Shown here: piece by piece, positions 1 to 9,082 of the stretch
Layout: each line of letters begins with the position of its first letter
Position numbering within the stretch: the first letter of the stretch is position 1
NCBI GenBank assembly: GCA_902595145.1
Contig: CACJOU010000009.1
Location: 1 to 61,564 of the forward strand
Direction: 5' to 3'
Source: an uncultured SAR116 cluster alpha proteobacterium
GTDB taxonomy: Bacteria > Pseudomonadota > Alphaproteobacteria > Puniceispirillales > Marisalimonadaceae
DNA length: 61,564 nt
The notes under the pieces: generated by a model
The model's input: the letters and a program-made list of their open reading frames with translations, nothing else
Databases searched by the model: none
Told to the model about the DNA's origin: nothing
Position numbers and translations under genes: made by a program

Positions 1-1082
1 AAACACTATCTGGTGATAATACCAGATATATTGGTCCTAGCATCAACAAAGGAATGGCAGCAGTTTTTTTAAATATTAATAGGAATAAAAAAAGTATTAG
101 TGTTGACCTTAAATCAGAAGATGGCCGATTGATAATTTATAAATTAATCAAAAAATCAGATGTTTTTGTATCAAATATCAGAAAGGCGTCTTTAGAGAAA
201 TTAAAATTAACACATTCTCATTTTATCAAGATTAACCCTAAGATTATTACAGCTAATGCAGTTGGTTTTTCTTCTAGAGGACCTTACGCAGGACTACCAG
301 CATTTGATGATACAATTCAAGCAATAAGTGGAATGGCAGCGTATCAAGAAATCTACTCAGATCAACCAAGCTACACAGCTGGAGCAACTGCTGATAAAGT
401 TACTGGTTTAATGCTTGGAATGTCAATTTTAAGCGCATTATTTAATCGAGAAAAAAATGGGGAGGGCACCGAATTAGAAGTTCCAATGATGGAAACTATG
501 GTTGATTTTACTTTAGTAGAACATTTATATGGTTATAATTTTTTACCACCAAAAGCTCCACCTGTTTATCCTAGGCAATCTTCTCCGAACAGAAAACCTT
601 ACAAGACATTAGATGGATATATAGCTGTACTCCCGTATAGTGATGATCAATGGTTAAGGTTTTTTAGTATTATAAAAAAAGAATACATTTTGAAAGATCC
701 TAAATTTTGTTCGTTAGAATCAAGAAACCAAAATATTGATGAACTATACAAGATTTTATCTGAAGAATTAAAAAAAAGAAATACTAGTTTTTGGATCAAA
801 AATCTAAGAGAACAAGATATCCCAGCAACTAAAGTAAATTTTCCAAAGGACCTTTTTGAAGATGAACATCTTGAAAGAACGAATTTTTTCAAAGTCCAAG
901 ATCATCCAACAGAGGGAAAATTATTGTATCCAAGCTTTCCAGTAGAATTTAATGAAGATGAAACTTCTGAGAGTTTGCATGCTCCATCTCTTGGAGAAAA
1001 CACTAAAGAAATTTTAACTGATTTGGGTTATTCAGAATTTGAGATTGAAAGCTTTGTTTCTAAAGGTACTATAAAGATATAA
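1..1082 (+). CDS. Class III (CaiB/BaiF family) acyl-CoA transferase, 5' end missing
   Basis: The reading frame is already open at base 3, so the N-terminus lies outside the window; the ATG at 54 is an internal Met. The first visible residues (SGDNTRYIGP, then NRNKKSISVDL) match the conserved N-terminal part of family III CoA-transferases, which move CoA between carboxylic acids through enzyme-bound acyl-anhydride intermediates. The usual catalytic Asp lies in a block like V-x-M-x-D; here that block reads EVPMMETM, so Glu stands at the Asp position by my alignment. A subgroup of the family appears to share this. It ends 7 nt before a dehydrogenase gene, suggesting a catabolic operon. The acyl substrate cannot be read from sequence. 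Confidence 0.85.
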   Translation, partial: TLSGDNTRYIGPSINKGMAAVFLNINRNKKSISVDLKSEDGRLIIYKLIKKSDVFVSNIRKASLEKLKLTHSHFIKINPKIITANAVGFSSRGPYAGLPAFDDTIQAISGMAAYQEIYSDQPSYTAGATADKVTGLMLGMSILSALFNREKNGEGTELEVPMMETMVDFTLVEHLYGYNFLPPKAPPVYPRQSSPNRKPYKTLDGYIAVLPYSDDQWLRFFSIIKKEYILKDPKFCSLESRNQNIDELYKILSEELKKRNTSFWIKNLREQDIPATKVNFPKDLFEDEHLERTNFFKVQDHPTEGKLLYPSFPVEFNEDETSESLHAPSLGENTKEILTDLGYSEFEIESFVSKGTIKI

Positions 1083-1089
1083 TTCAAAA

Positions 1090-1947
1090 ATGGGTGATCT
1101 TATGACAATTAAAAATATTGGATTTATAGGACTAGGTGCTATGGGTTCTGTAATGGCCCCGCTTATTGTAAAATCAGGATGTAATGTTCTTGGATATGAT
1201 ATAAAAGCTAAAATAGATAAATCATCTGGAGTGAAGCAAGTTGAAGACATAAATGAATTTAGTGATCTTGATGTAGTAATTTTTATGTTACCCAATGGAA
1301 GAATTGTTTCTGATATGGCCAATAAATTATTAGAAATGAATTTAAAATCAGTATTTATAGATATGTCTTCAAGTGATCCTAGAGAAACTCAAGAATTAGG
1401 TAAGAAATTAAAAAATAAAGGTGTAAAATTTTTAGACGCACCTGTTTCCGGAGGTGTTGCAAGAGCAAAAACTGGTGATTTAATGATTATGGCAGGGGGT
1501 GACGAGAAACTTTTAGAAGAATTAAATAATTTATTATCTGTAATGGGAAAGGTTCAATTTGCTGGTCCTTTAGGTTCTGGACATGCAATAAAAGCTCTTA
1601 ATAATTATGTTTCTGCTGCTGGATTAATATCAAGTTTTGAAGCGTTAGCAACAGCTCGTTCTTTTGGAATTAAACCAGAAAACTTTTTGAAAATTATAAA
1701 TGGAGCTACAGGTAAGAATAATACTACTGAAGTCAAACTGGATAAATTTGTAATTTCTGAAAAATTTAACTCAGGATTTGCACTTGATTTAATGGTTAAA
1801 GATGTATCGATTGCCAATAGTCTAATTAGAGACTTATCTTCAGAAAAACCACTTTCAAGTGACGTTTTATCTCATCTTTCAGAAGCATTAAGAACTTTAG
1901 AAGGTAATCCCGATCACACTGAAGTATATAAAGCGATAAAGAAGTAA
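1090..1947 (+). CDS. 3-hydroxyisobutyrate dehydrogenase-like NAD(P)-dependent beta-hydroxyacid dehydrogenase
   Basis: At 285 aa it has the usual size of the beta-hydroxyacid dehydrogenase family. The Rossmann motif GLGAMG is at residues 14-19, the substrate loop DAPVSGG at 117-122, and the catalytic Lys is K168 in a K-x2-NN context (KALNN). Such enzymes oxidise 3-hydroxyisobutyrate, tartronate semialdehyde or related short hydroxy acids in the cytoplasm; motifs do not decide between them. It follows the CoA-transferase by 7 nt, so the two are probably co-transcribed. A second ATG at 1102, with GGGTGA just upstream, is an equally good or better start and still leaves the whole Rossmann motif. 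Confidence 0.88.
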   Translation: MGDLMTIKNIGFIGLGAMGSVMAPLIVKSGCNVLGYDIKAKIDKSSGVKQVEDINEFSDLDVVIFMLPNGRIVSDMANKLLEMNLKSVFIDMSSSDPRETQELGKKLKNKGVKFLDAPVSGGVARAKTGDLMIMAGGDEKLLEELNNLLSVMGKVQFAGPLGSGHAIKALNNYVSAAGLISSFEALATARSFGIKPENFLKIINGATGKNNTTEVKLDKFVISEKFNSGFALDLMVKDVSIANSLIRDLSSEKPLSSDVLSHLSEALRTLEGNPDHTEVYKAIKK

Positions 1948-2027
1948 CAAATATAAATCTAAAGATTTTGTTTGCTTTATTTAATTAAATGAACTTAGAT
2001 TAAATTTACAATTGTGTAAGGTATCTC

Positions 2028-2927
2028 ATGAAACTTAAAAATATTTTCCTTGTATCATTAATTGCAATGCCGCTCACTTTTTTAGAAGTAAGCGCTGCAG
2101 GTAATACTGATAAACTTAAAGACACAATAATCGATAAAACCATACAAAAGTTTGAAGATGGTTTTAACACATTGTTTACCAATACCGAATTAACTATAGA
2201 AGGAAGAACAGCTGCTGATCCAAACTTTACTCTTTTAACAATAAATCCTGTATCTAAAAATGAAGCAGAAGGAAATCTGACTTTTTTTCAAGGATCAATT
2301 ATTAGACAAAATAATAGGGATACAATTAACCTTGGAATTGGTTATAGACAACTTAGCGATGATGAAAAGTGGATTTATGGTATAAACGCTTTTCATGATT
2401 ATGAAAGTACCTATGAGCATTCTAGGTGGAGTGTTGGTGCAGAATTAAGAAGTTCTGCTTTTGAGATTAATGCTAATAAATATTTTGCCATAAGTGGTGC
2501 TAAAACTGGTAGAAATGGAAACACAGAACGTGCTTTAGATGGATACGAAATAGAAATAGGTGGACAAGTTCCTTATGTTCCGTCAGCAAAGATATTTGCA
2601 AAACAATGGACTTGGGAAGGGTATCAAACGTCTGATACAAAGGGAAAAACTTACAGTCTTCAAATTAATGCTCCAATTGCTCCCAATATTACATTAGAGG
2701 CTGGGACAAAAGATTTTGATACAGGTACTGATATTGATTTTGTAAATTTAACTTACGAAATAGGATTTGGAGGTAATACATCACAACAAGATGCTCCAAT
2801 TCCTAGTTTAATTGCAGATCAGGCTTTTAATAATAAATCAATGAAAGATAAAATGTTAGAAAAAGTAAGACGTAAAAATCAGATTGTTATCCAAACAAAC
2901 TTTATTGCTTCAGCAGGAGGAGTATAA
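2028..2927 (+). CDS. Inverse autotransporter (invasin/intimin-type) beta-barrel protein without passenger
   Basis: A Sec signal peptide (1 to about 24, ending VSAA) precedes a short helical stretch and a beta-barrel of the inverse autotransporter class. Diagnostic blocks are GIGYRQLSDDEKWIYGINAF (103-122), a DYESTYEH block (124-131), VGAELRSSAFEINANKYFAI (136-155) and the terminal KVRRKNQIVIQ (279-289). In invasin and intimin this last block marks the end of the barrel and is followed by a long chain of Ig-like passenger domains. Here the protein stops about ten residues later, so it is barrel only. The location should be the outer membrane. The next gene begins one base after the stop codon and encodes a secreted protein, which makes that product the obvious candidate partner. 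Confidence 0.8.
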   Translation: MKLKNIFLVSLIAMPLTFLEVSAAGNTDKLKDTIIDKTIQKFEDGFNTLFTNTELTIEGRTAADPNFTLLTINPVSKNEAEGNLTFFQGSIIRQNNRDTINLGIGYRQLSDDEKWIYGINAFHDYESTYEHSRWSVGAELRSSAFEINANKYFAISGAKTGRNGNTERALDGYEIEIGGQVPYVPSAKIFAKQWTWEGYQTSDTKGKTYSLQINAPIAPNITLEAGTKDFDTGTDIDFVNLTYEIGFGGNTSQQDAPIPSLIADQAFNNKSMKDKMLEKVRRKNQIVIQTNFIASAGGV

Positions 2928-2928
2928 T

Positions 2929-3783
2929 ATGATAAATGTTTTAAAAACTATTATAGTTTTAATTTTATTAAACATTTTAACTTCATATAAAGTTTTTTCT
3001 GTTACTGCTGAAAGTGTAAAAGCATGCGACACTGGCACACATTTATTCACAGGCTCAGCAACAGCTTGTCGTTTTACGCCGCAATTATATAAAGCAACAG
3101 TTTTTGAGATGGGTCTTTGTACTGCTAATCCTATGTCTGGCGCATCATTAGATAAGTCTACGTGCACTACAGTATTTACTGCAACTGATCAAACAAATGG
3201 CTCACTTCACGATTTTGCACTAGGTAATGCTGAACTAGCCGGAACTTCTACTCGTCCTGCAAATGGTACATACACTTTCCCATATATAATTTTAAAAAAT
3301 GATTTTACTATAAAAGGAGAGTTTGCACACGAAGGAGGGTCTACATATTACATAAAAAACAACGGTGGCGGTGGGGCTTGTGGTTCTGCAAATACCACCT
3401 CTCCTGCACAAGAATGTACAACTAGTCTAACTCAATTTAATCAGGCAGGTAATTGTGATGGGGAATATTTAGGAGCAATATTTCAAGGTGGTACACTAAA
3501 TGGTTACCTTATGAGATCTTCGGATTTAGATAAAAGAGATGGTTTGGCTGATGATAATGGGAGTGGAGCATGTAGTGGTGTTGATAGATTAGTAGGCGTT
3601 ATGGAACTTAATGCTCCTGTTATTGTTACTCCATCTACTATATCTGTTAAATTTACATTTAACGTCACTGGTTACGGTGCTCAATTGTTTTCTGCTGCTA
3701 GTAACCCAACTAACTCTACGGGTGGTGGTGGGTCAGGACCATTTTCAGGATTTTTCACGGTTACTGACGCTCCACAACAATAA
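2929..3783 (+). CDS. Secreted cysteine-containing protein of unknown family, partner candidate of the barrel gene
   Basis: The start is set at the ATG at 2929 because AGGAGG lies 8 nt upstream; a longer reading from 2884 would lie inside the barrel gene. The product is 284 aa with an N-terminal hydrophobic signal segment (about 5-25). It has eight cysteines (C33, 47, 64, 79, 151, 163, 176, 215), an even number that suits disulfides in an exported protein, and Gly-rich loops near 146-149 and 265-270. The only local motif I see is YKATVFEMGLCT followed by STCTTVF. I do not recognise a domain. Translational coupling to the inverse-autotransporter barrel suggests a surface or secreted function linked to it. 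No membrane anchor or lipobox is seen. Confidence 0.7.
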   Translation: MINVLKTIIVLILLNILTSYKVFSVTAESVKACDTGTHLFTGSATACRFTPQLYKATVFEMGLCTANPMSGASLDKSTCTTVFTATDQTNGSLHDFALGNAELAGTSTRPANGTYTFPYIILKNDFTIKGEFAHEGGSTYYIKNNGGGGACGSANTTSPAQECTTSLTQFNQAGNCDGEYLGAIFQGGTLNGYLMRSSDLDKRDGLADDNGSGACSGVDRLVGVMELNAPVIVTPSTISVKFTFNVTGYGAQLFSAASNPTNSTGGGGSGPFSGFFTVTDAPQQ

Positions 3784-3792
3784 GAATTTGTA

Positions 3793-5451
3793 TTAATTCG
3801 TTTGAAGTTGCGAGATAGTTGTTGTGCTAGTATTTAATTCAAGACTCATTTTAAATTCAATTAATGATGGTCCATCCACTTCCATTGCACTTTTTATAGT
3901 TGGAAGTATTTCTTCAGTATTATATATTGTAAAACATTTTAAACCAAAGCTCTCACCATATTTAACAAAGTCTGGATTAACAAGATTTGTTGCATAATGA
4001 TCTCTAGTCGGGAAGTGAACTTCTTGATGATATCGTATTGTGCCATAATGATTATTATTTGCTACAATTACTCTTATTTTAGCCTTTTGTGCAACTGCTG
4101 TCGCAAGCTCGGAACCAGTCATCAAAGCCCCACCATCTCCAACAATTGAAAAAACTTGTCTGTCTGGAAACCTAAGTGCAGCAGCAATACCTGCAGGAAT
4201 TCCCATACCCATAGCACCAATTTCTGATCCTATTAATTTCATCGTAGATTTAAATGGAAACCTATGATGCATCCAACTTGTAAAATTTCCAGCATCATTT
4301 GTAATTATTGAGTTTTCTGGAGCAAGTTCACCTAAACCATCAATGAAATGAGCAAAATCTAGTCCGTCATTTGCATTTCTTGGAGTTACAGTTGCATCAT
4401 TATTTAAATAACGATAATGACAAAGTTTAACCCATTCATTTCTTTCATTATTTGTATTATTGTTTGAAAACTTAGATAGTTGATCTAAAAAATTCTCACT
4501 ATCTGCAACTATACCCATATCAGTTCGAAAAATTTTACCTATTGTATTTGGATCAGGTATTACGTGAATAAACGTTTGTTTCGATGAAGGAAATTTATAG
4601 GCCATATTTGGTACACCATTAAACCTATGGCCAACAACTAGGACTAAGTCCGCTTCTAATGCATTTTTTCTTATAGGTTCTGGGGGTCTTAAACCTAATT
4701 CTCCTGCATAGTGTAAGTTATCGTTGGAAACAATATCTTGATGCTCATAAGTACATAAAACTGGTAAATTATGTACTTTTGCAACTTTTTCTACAAGTTT
4801 TCTTGACCTAGTTGATATATGTACTTGTCCACCAACAACAAGAACTGGCTTTTTTGCGTTTGATAATAAGTTAGATACTTCTTTTACCTTTTCAGGGAAA
4901 GCTAAGGGTGGGTTTATTTTAATACGCTTTACATCTTCAGATTCAATTTTAGATTCTAAAACATCTGTTGGTATGGCTATAACTACAGGGCCTGGTATAC
5001 CACTTTCAGCAATGTGAAATGCTCTTGCCGTTACGTTGGCAATTTCACTTGGTGTATTAATCTGTTCTACGTGCTTTGCCATATCAGAAAATGTTTTGAT
5101 GAAATCCATTTCTTGTAAATGCATTTTGCCAGTACTAATGCGATTGACTTGACCAATAAACAAAACCATAGGCACCCCGCCTTGATGCGCTGAGTGAACT
5201 GAAATTGAAGCGTTTGTTGCTCCTGGACCTCTGCTTACAAAAGCTACACCAGCTTTACCTGTACACTTTGCATCTGCGACAGCCATAAAGCCAGCACCTC
5301 CTTCATGCCTACAAGTAACAACTTCAATTCCAGGTGAATATAATAATTCATCCATAACGGATAGATATGATTCGCCAGGAACACAAAAGAAACGATCAAC
5401 ACCGTGATTTTTTAAAGTTTTTACAAAAACTGAAGCAGCTTTTTTTAACAT
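3793..5451 (-). CDS. Thiamine-diphosphate-dependent enzyme, acetolactate-synthase-like
   Basis: At 552 aa it has the three-domain layout of the acetolactate synthase / pyruvate oxidase superfamily. E50 (CRHEGGAG) is the activating Glu of the PYR domain. The ThDP/Mg motif starts with GDGG at 438-441 and ends with NN at 465-466. The middle domain carries the VLVVGGQ-type segment. Members decarboxylate 2-oxo acids or join them to aldehydes; the residues I can see do not separate acetolactate synthase from the many catabolic carboligases. No small regulatory subunit gene is adjacent, which argues against the biosynthetic ilvB. It lies 14 nt downstream of an SDR gene on the same strand and is probably co-transcribed with it. 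Confidence 0.85.
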   Translation of the reverse strand: MLKKAASVFVKTLKNHGVDRFFCVPGESYLSVMDELLYSPGIEVVTCRHEGGAGFMAVADAKCTGKAGVAFVSRGPGATNASISVHSAHQGGVPMVLFIGQVNRISTGKMHLQEMDFIKTFSDMAKHVEQINTPSEIANVTARAFHIAESGIPGPVVIAIPTDVLESKIESEDVKRIKINPPLAFPEKVKEVSNLLSNAKKPVLVVGGQVHISTRSRKLVEKVAKVHNLPVLCTYEHQDIVSNDNLHYAGELGLRPPEPIRKNALEADLVLVVGHRFNGVPNMAYKFPSSKQTFIHVIPDPNTIGKIFRTDMGIVADSENFLDQLSKFSNNNTNNERNEWVKLCHYRYLNNDATVTPRNANDGLDFAHFIDGLGELAPENSIITNDAGNFTSWMHHRFPFKSTMKLIGSEIGAMGMGIPAGIAAALRFPDRQVFSIVGDGGALMTGSELATAVAQKAKIRVIVANNNHYGTIRYHQEVHFPTRDHYATNLVNPDFVKYGESFGLKCFTIYNTEEILPTIKSAMEVDGPSLIEFKMSLELNTSTTTISQLQTN

Positions 5452-5465
5452 TATACTTCCCTTAT

Positions 5466-6236
5466 TTATATTGTTGGTTTTTTTCCACCATCTAAATTAA
5501 TTTCTGTCCCCGTAAGGTGCCTAACTTTAGGATCACAAAGGAAATAGGCCAATTCAGCGACTTCTTCTGGAGTTGAAAATCTATCCAATCCTATATTTTT
5601 TAAAGCATTTTTTTCTGCATCAACAAAACTTATACCTTCTCTATCCGCATTATTTTGTATAATAGTTATCAAACGATCAGTTGATGTCATGCCAGGATTG
5701 ATAGAGTTAACGTTAACACCATCAACTAATCCTCTTTTAGATAGAGCTTTTGTAAAGTTAAGAAAAGATGCATTGACAGCACCACCAACCATAAAAAATG
5801 GATCAGGAGAATGACTCATAGCTCCATTAATTGAAACAATCCATCCCTTATTTTTAGATAACGTTGGCCAAAACGCTTTTGATAATCTAACGGCACTATA
5901 AAATTTCAAAGCAAATCCATCTTCAAAATCTTCTATAGGTTGCTTAAGGAAATCTCCACTTTTTGTTGCTCCAGCTGAGAAAATTAACGTATCAAAATTT
6001 TCAAACTCTTTTTCAACAGCTTTAATAGCATTTTCACATCCTGTTTTTGTTTTCAAATCAGCTGCATAATAATTTACATTAATGTAATGTTTATTTTGTA
6101 ATTCAGATTTGGTTTTTTCTAAATTTTCCTTATTAGAGGAGAGCAGATAAATATCACATTCCTCTTTTGCAAAGCGTTTAGCTATGGCTTTACCAATCCC
6201 TTTACTACCTCCAGTAATAATTACTCTATGTTTCAT
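5466..6236 (-). CDS. SDR-family protein lacking the YxxxK catalytic pair
   Basis: A 256-aa Rossmann protein with the cofactor motif TGGSKGIG (8-15), an SAG in place of the usual NAG, a candidate catalytic Ser in SINGAMSH, the SINPG turn and the C-terminal LTGTEINLDGG strand. Where classical SDRs have Y-x3-K the sequence reads GGAVNASF, so by alignment to the following F-T-K-A-L helix both Tyr and Lys are replaced (Gly and Asn). A GG-x-VNA subgroup seems to exist in Proteobacteria, so the change may be a family trait rather than decay. It is first in an operon with the ThDP enzyme. Substrate and even redox activity are uncertain. Confidence 0.85.
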   Translation of the reverse strand: MKHRVIITGGSKGIGKAIAKRFAKEECDIYLLSSNKENLEKTKSELQNKHYINVNYYAADLKTKTGCENAIKAVEKEFENFDTLIFSAGATKSGDFLKQPIEDFEDGFALKFYSAVRLSKAFWPTLSKNKGWIVSINGAMSHSPDPFFMVGGAVNASFLNFTKALSKRGLVDGVNVNSINPGMTSTDRLITIIQNNADREGISFVDAEKNALKNIGLDRFSTPEEVAELAYFLCDPKVRHLTGTEINLDGGKKPTI

Positions 6237-6302
6237 ATTTTTTTATTTCCCTATAAAACAATTATTAACTTATTAATTATTTAAAAAGTGTATATTAATT
6301 TT

Positions 6303-6331
6303 TTGATTAAGACACTTAGATTTTGTATAAA
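6303..6331 (+). promoter_or_regulatory. Sigma-70-like promoter for the helicase operon
   Basis: TTGATT at 6303-6308 and TATAAA at 6326-6331 are separated by 17 nt. Four of six and five of six positions match the -35 and -10 consensus. The pair lies in the 145-bp divergent gap between the SDR gene and the helicase gene, about 50 nt upstream of the helicase ATG. Found by eye only. Confidence 0.4.
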
Positions 6332-6381
6332 ATCTCATTATTAGCTAATCATTAAAATATTTATAAAAAAGAGTCTCTATT

Positions 6382-9081
6382 ATGAGTTTAAGCTCAAAAA
6401 AACAACCAAATTTGCGGCATAGTTCATTAAATGAAAATATTAAAGTCAAGGCTCTTTTAGGTCCTACAAATACGGGTAAAACTCATTATGCAATGGAGAG
6501 AATGCTCTCTCATAGTTCTGGAATTATCGGATTTCCACTTAGATTATTAGCTCGAGAAAATTATGATAAAGCAGTTTCAGAGGTTGGAAAATCTAAAGTT
6601 GCTCTTGTAACTGGTGAAGAAAAAATTATCCCTTCAAACGCAAAATATTTTTGTTGTACTGTAGAGTCTATGCCATTAGAAAGATCATTTGCTTTTGTAG
6701 CAATAGATGAAATACAATTAGCAGCTGATCCTGATAGAGGACATATATTTACAGATAGAATTCTTAATACAAGGGGAACTGAAGAAACAGTTCTTCTTGG
6801 GGCTGAGACTATAAAGCCAATACTTCAAAAAATTTTACCAAATTGTTCAATAGAAATAAGACCAAGGCTTTCTATTTTAAGCTACATAGGTGTAAAAAAG
6901 CTCACTAGGTTGAAACCTCGATCTGCCATCGTTGCGTTTTCCATACCAGAAGTCTACAAAATTGCTGAATTAATTAGAACAAAAAAAGGTGGCGCTGCAA
7001 TTGTGATGGGAGCTTTGTCACCAAGAACAAGAAATGCTCAGGTTAATCTTTATCAAAATGGTCAAGTTGACTATTTAATTGCGACAGATGCCATTGGTAT
7101 GGGTTTAAATATGGATATTGACCATGTTGCTTTTGCATCTGATACAAAATTCGATGGGAAAATACCACGATACCTTAATCCCCCAGAAATTGCTCAAATA
7201 GCAGGTAGAGCTGGAAGACATTCAAGAAATGGTTCATTTGGAGTAATAGAGGATCATTTGAAGTTTGATGAAGAAACAATTGAGCAAATTGAAAATCATT
7301 CTTTTTTTCCTCTAAAAAATATTTGGTGGAGAAATTCAGAATTAAACTTTGATTCATTGAAAGCATTACTTAGCTCATTAGAGGCCTATCCAACGTTTAA
7401 CTTTATGAAGAGAAAGGTTGGAGCATTAGATGCACTTTGCCTAAATCATTTATCTGAGATTAGCTCAATTAAAAATAAAATTAATAATAAGGAAGCACTA
7501 ATTTTGTTATGGGACGTCTGTCAAATTCCTGATTTTAGTAATTCCTTGTCTGGTATTCATTTTAGCTTGCTAGAAAAAACTTTTGAATTATTATTAGCCA
7601 ATGGAAAACTAGATAATGATTGGATAAAGTCTCAGCTAAACAGGCTTAATAGATTTGATGGAGAAATAGATACTCTATTAAATAGAATATCAAATATAAG
7701 AACTTGGACATTTATTACAAATAGACAAAAATGGATAGATGAATCTGAATATTGGCAAAATGAAGCAAAAATAATTGAAGATAAACTGTCTGATGAATTG
7801 CACAATAGATTAACGCAAAGATTTGTTGATAAGAGGATTGTAATTTTAAACAAAACTTTAAAAGAGCATAGTAATTTGGAAGCTTTAATAAGATTAGATG
7901 GTAAGGTAATTGTTGAAGGTGAAGAAGTTGGATTATTAAAAGGTTTTGAATTTATTCCTTCTCTCTCTGAAGGGGAAAAAGCTGGTCCAATTTTATCTGC
8001 GGCAAGAAAAATTTTACCTAAAGAAATTGAGAGACGTGTTAAAGAGCTTTTAGTGTCTGATAACGCAGCTTTTAAGTTTGATGATGATGGATCTATCTTA
8101 TGGCAAAATAACAAGGTTGCAAAACTAACAAATGGTGAAACTTTATATTCACCAAAAATTTTTATCACTAATTCTGAATTTTTGTCTGACGAACAGATTA
8201 AGCAAATAGAAATTAGAGTAAATGAGGCAGTTGAGGGGAATATAGAAAATATTTTATCTGAAGCTATTAATTTAAAAAACCCTGTTTTGAATTTTGAGCA
8301 ACAAAAAAGTGAAATGGAAAAACAACAAAATATATCAGTTACCACTAATGATAATGATAAAGAACTTAGTGAAAGTCTTTCTGGGAAAGCTCTTGGCATT
8401 GCATATCAAGTTTATGAAGGATTAGGTTCAGCGCAAATTAATAATTTATCAATGTCTACAGTTAATTTGTCAGAAGCTGATAAAAGAAATCTAGCAAGAC
8501 TAGGGCTAAGATTAGGTGTTGAAACTATTTATTTACCTAATCTCCTGAAGCCAGTCGCTATAAAATTAAGAGCTTTATTATGGTCTGTTCATAATCAAGA
8601 TTTTCCAAAAGATGCTTCCCCACCTGATGGACGTGTGAGCATAACAATTTTACCAAATGTTAAAAAAGAGTTTTACAGGGCTTTAGGTTTTGTACCTCTA
8701 GGGAATTTGGCTCTTAGATCTGACATTGCCGAGAGATTATCCGCCTTAATTAGGATAGAAGCTAGAAATGGTCAATTTAGGATTAATGAGACCATGTTAT
8801 CTATTGCAGGTGCAACAAAAATTCAAATGGAAGAAATTCTCTATGATTTAGGTTACTCTAAGTGTGGTGAAGAACCTTCAACTTTAGCTGACCAAGTCCC
8901 AATTATTATCTTTGAAAAAAAAAGGAAGGCTCTCAAACTTAAAGTCAAAAATTTCAACAAAAAAACTCTTAAAAGCAAAATACATAAAGAAAAAAAACCT
9001 TCAAAAACACAAAATAAAGAAAAGTTACCAGATCCTTTATCACCATTTGCAATTTTAAAATCTATAAAAATTAAAAAATGA
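6382..9081 (+). CDS. SUV3-like superfamily 2 RNA/DNA helicase
   Basis: An 899-aa protein with Walker A GPTNTGKT (27-34), a DEIQ motif II (109-112) and motif VI QIAGRAGR (272-279). The DEIQ box and the compact helicase core resemble mitochondrial SUV3, the RNA helicase that works with a 3'-5' exonuclease in RNA turnover; Alphaproteobacteria carry long homologues with an extended C-terminal region, as here. The tail from about residue 845 is very Lys-rich (KKKPSK-type) and probably unfolded and nucleic-acid binding. The S4-domain gene starts one base after its stop, and the helicase-S4-fdxA-carD order is a common alphaproteobacterial arrangement. The RNA substrate is not known. Confidence 0.88.
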   Translation: MSLSSKKQPNLRHSSLNENIKVKALLGPTNTGKTHYAMERMLSHSSGIIGFPLRLLARENYDKAVSEVGKSKVALVTGEEKIIPSNAKYFCCTVESMPLERSFAFVAIDEIQLAADPDRGHIFTDRILNTRGTEETVLLGAETIKPILQKILPNCSIEIRPRLSILSYIGVKKLTRLKPRSAIVAFSIPEVYKIAELIRTKKGGAAIVMGALSPRTRNAQVNLYQNGQVDYLIATDAIGMGLNMDIDHVAFASDTKFDGKIPRYLNPPEIAQIAGRAGRHSRNGSFGVIEDHLKFDEETIEQIENHSFFPLKNIWWRNSELNFDSLKALLSSLEAYPTFNFMKRKVGALDALCLNHLSEISSIKNKINNKEALILLWDVCQIPDFSNSLSGIHFSLLEKTFELLLANGKLDNDWIKSQLNRLNRFDGEIDTLLNRISNIRTWTFITNRQKWIDESEYWQNEAKIIEDKLSDELHNRLTQRFVDKRIVILNKTLKEHSNLEALIRLDGKVIVEGEEVGLLKGFEFIPSLSEGEKAGPILSAARKILPKEIERRVKELLVSDNAAFKFDDDGSILWQNNKVAKLTNGETLYSPKIFITNSEFLSDEQIKQIEIRVNEAVEGNIENILSEAINLKNPVLNFEQQKSEMEKQQNISVTTNDNDKELSESLSGKALGIAYQVYEGLGSAQINNLSMSTVNLSEADKRNLARLGLRLGVETIYLPNLLKPVAIKLRALLWSVHNQDFPKDASPPDGRVSITILPNVKKEFYRALGFVPLGNLALRSDIAERLSALIRIEARNGQFRINETMLSIAGATKIQMEEILYDLGYSKCGEEPSTLADQVPIIIFEKKRKALKLKVKNFNKKTLKSKIHKEKKPSKTQNKEKLPDPLSPFAILKSIKIKK

Positions 9082-9082
9082 A

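Noticed and set aside
1955-1968. AAATCT-AA-AGATTT as terminator
   Set aside because: Stem of six AT-rich pairs with a two-base loop is too weak and the following sequence is not a clean T-run.
3611-3796. Leu-rich ORF inside the secreted protein gene
   Set aside because: Out-of-frame reading of Thr/Ala codons; shadow ORF.
7632-8399. 255-aa ORF opposite the helicase gene
   Set aside because: Its Ser/Leu/Phe-rich sequence is the mirror of an Asp/Glu/Lys-rich coding region; a shadow ORF.
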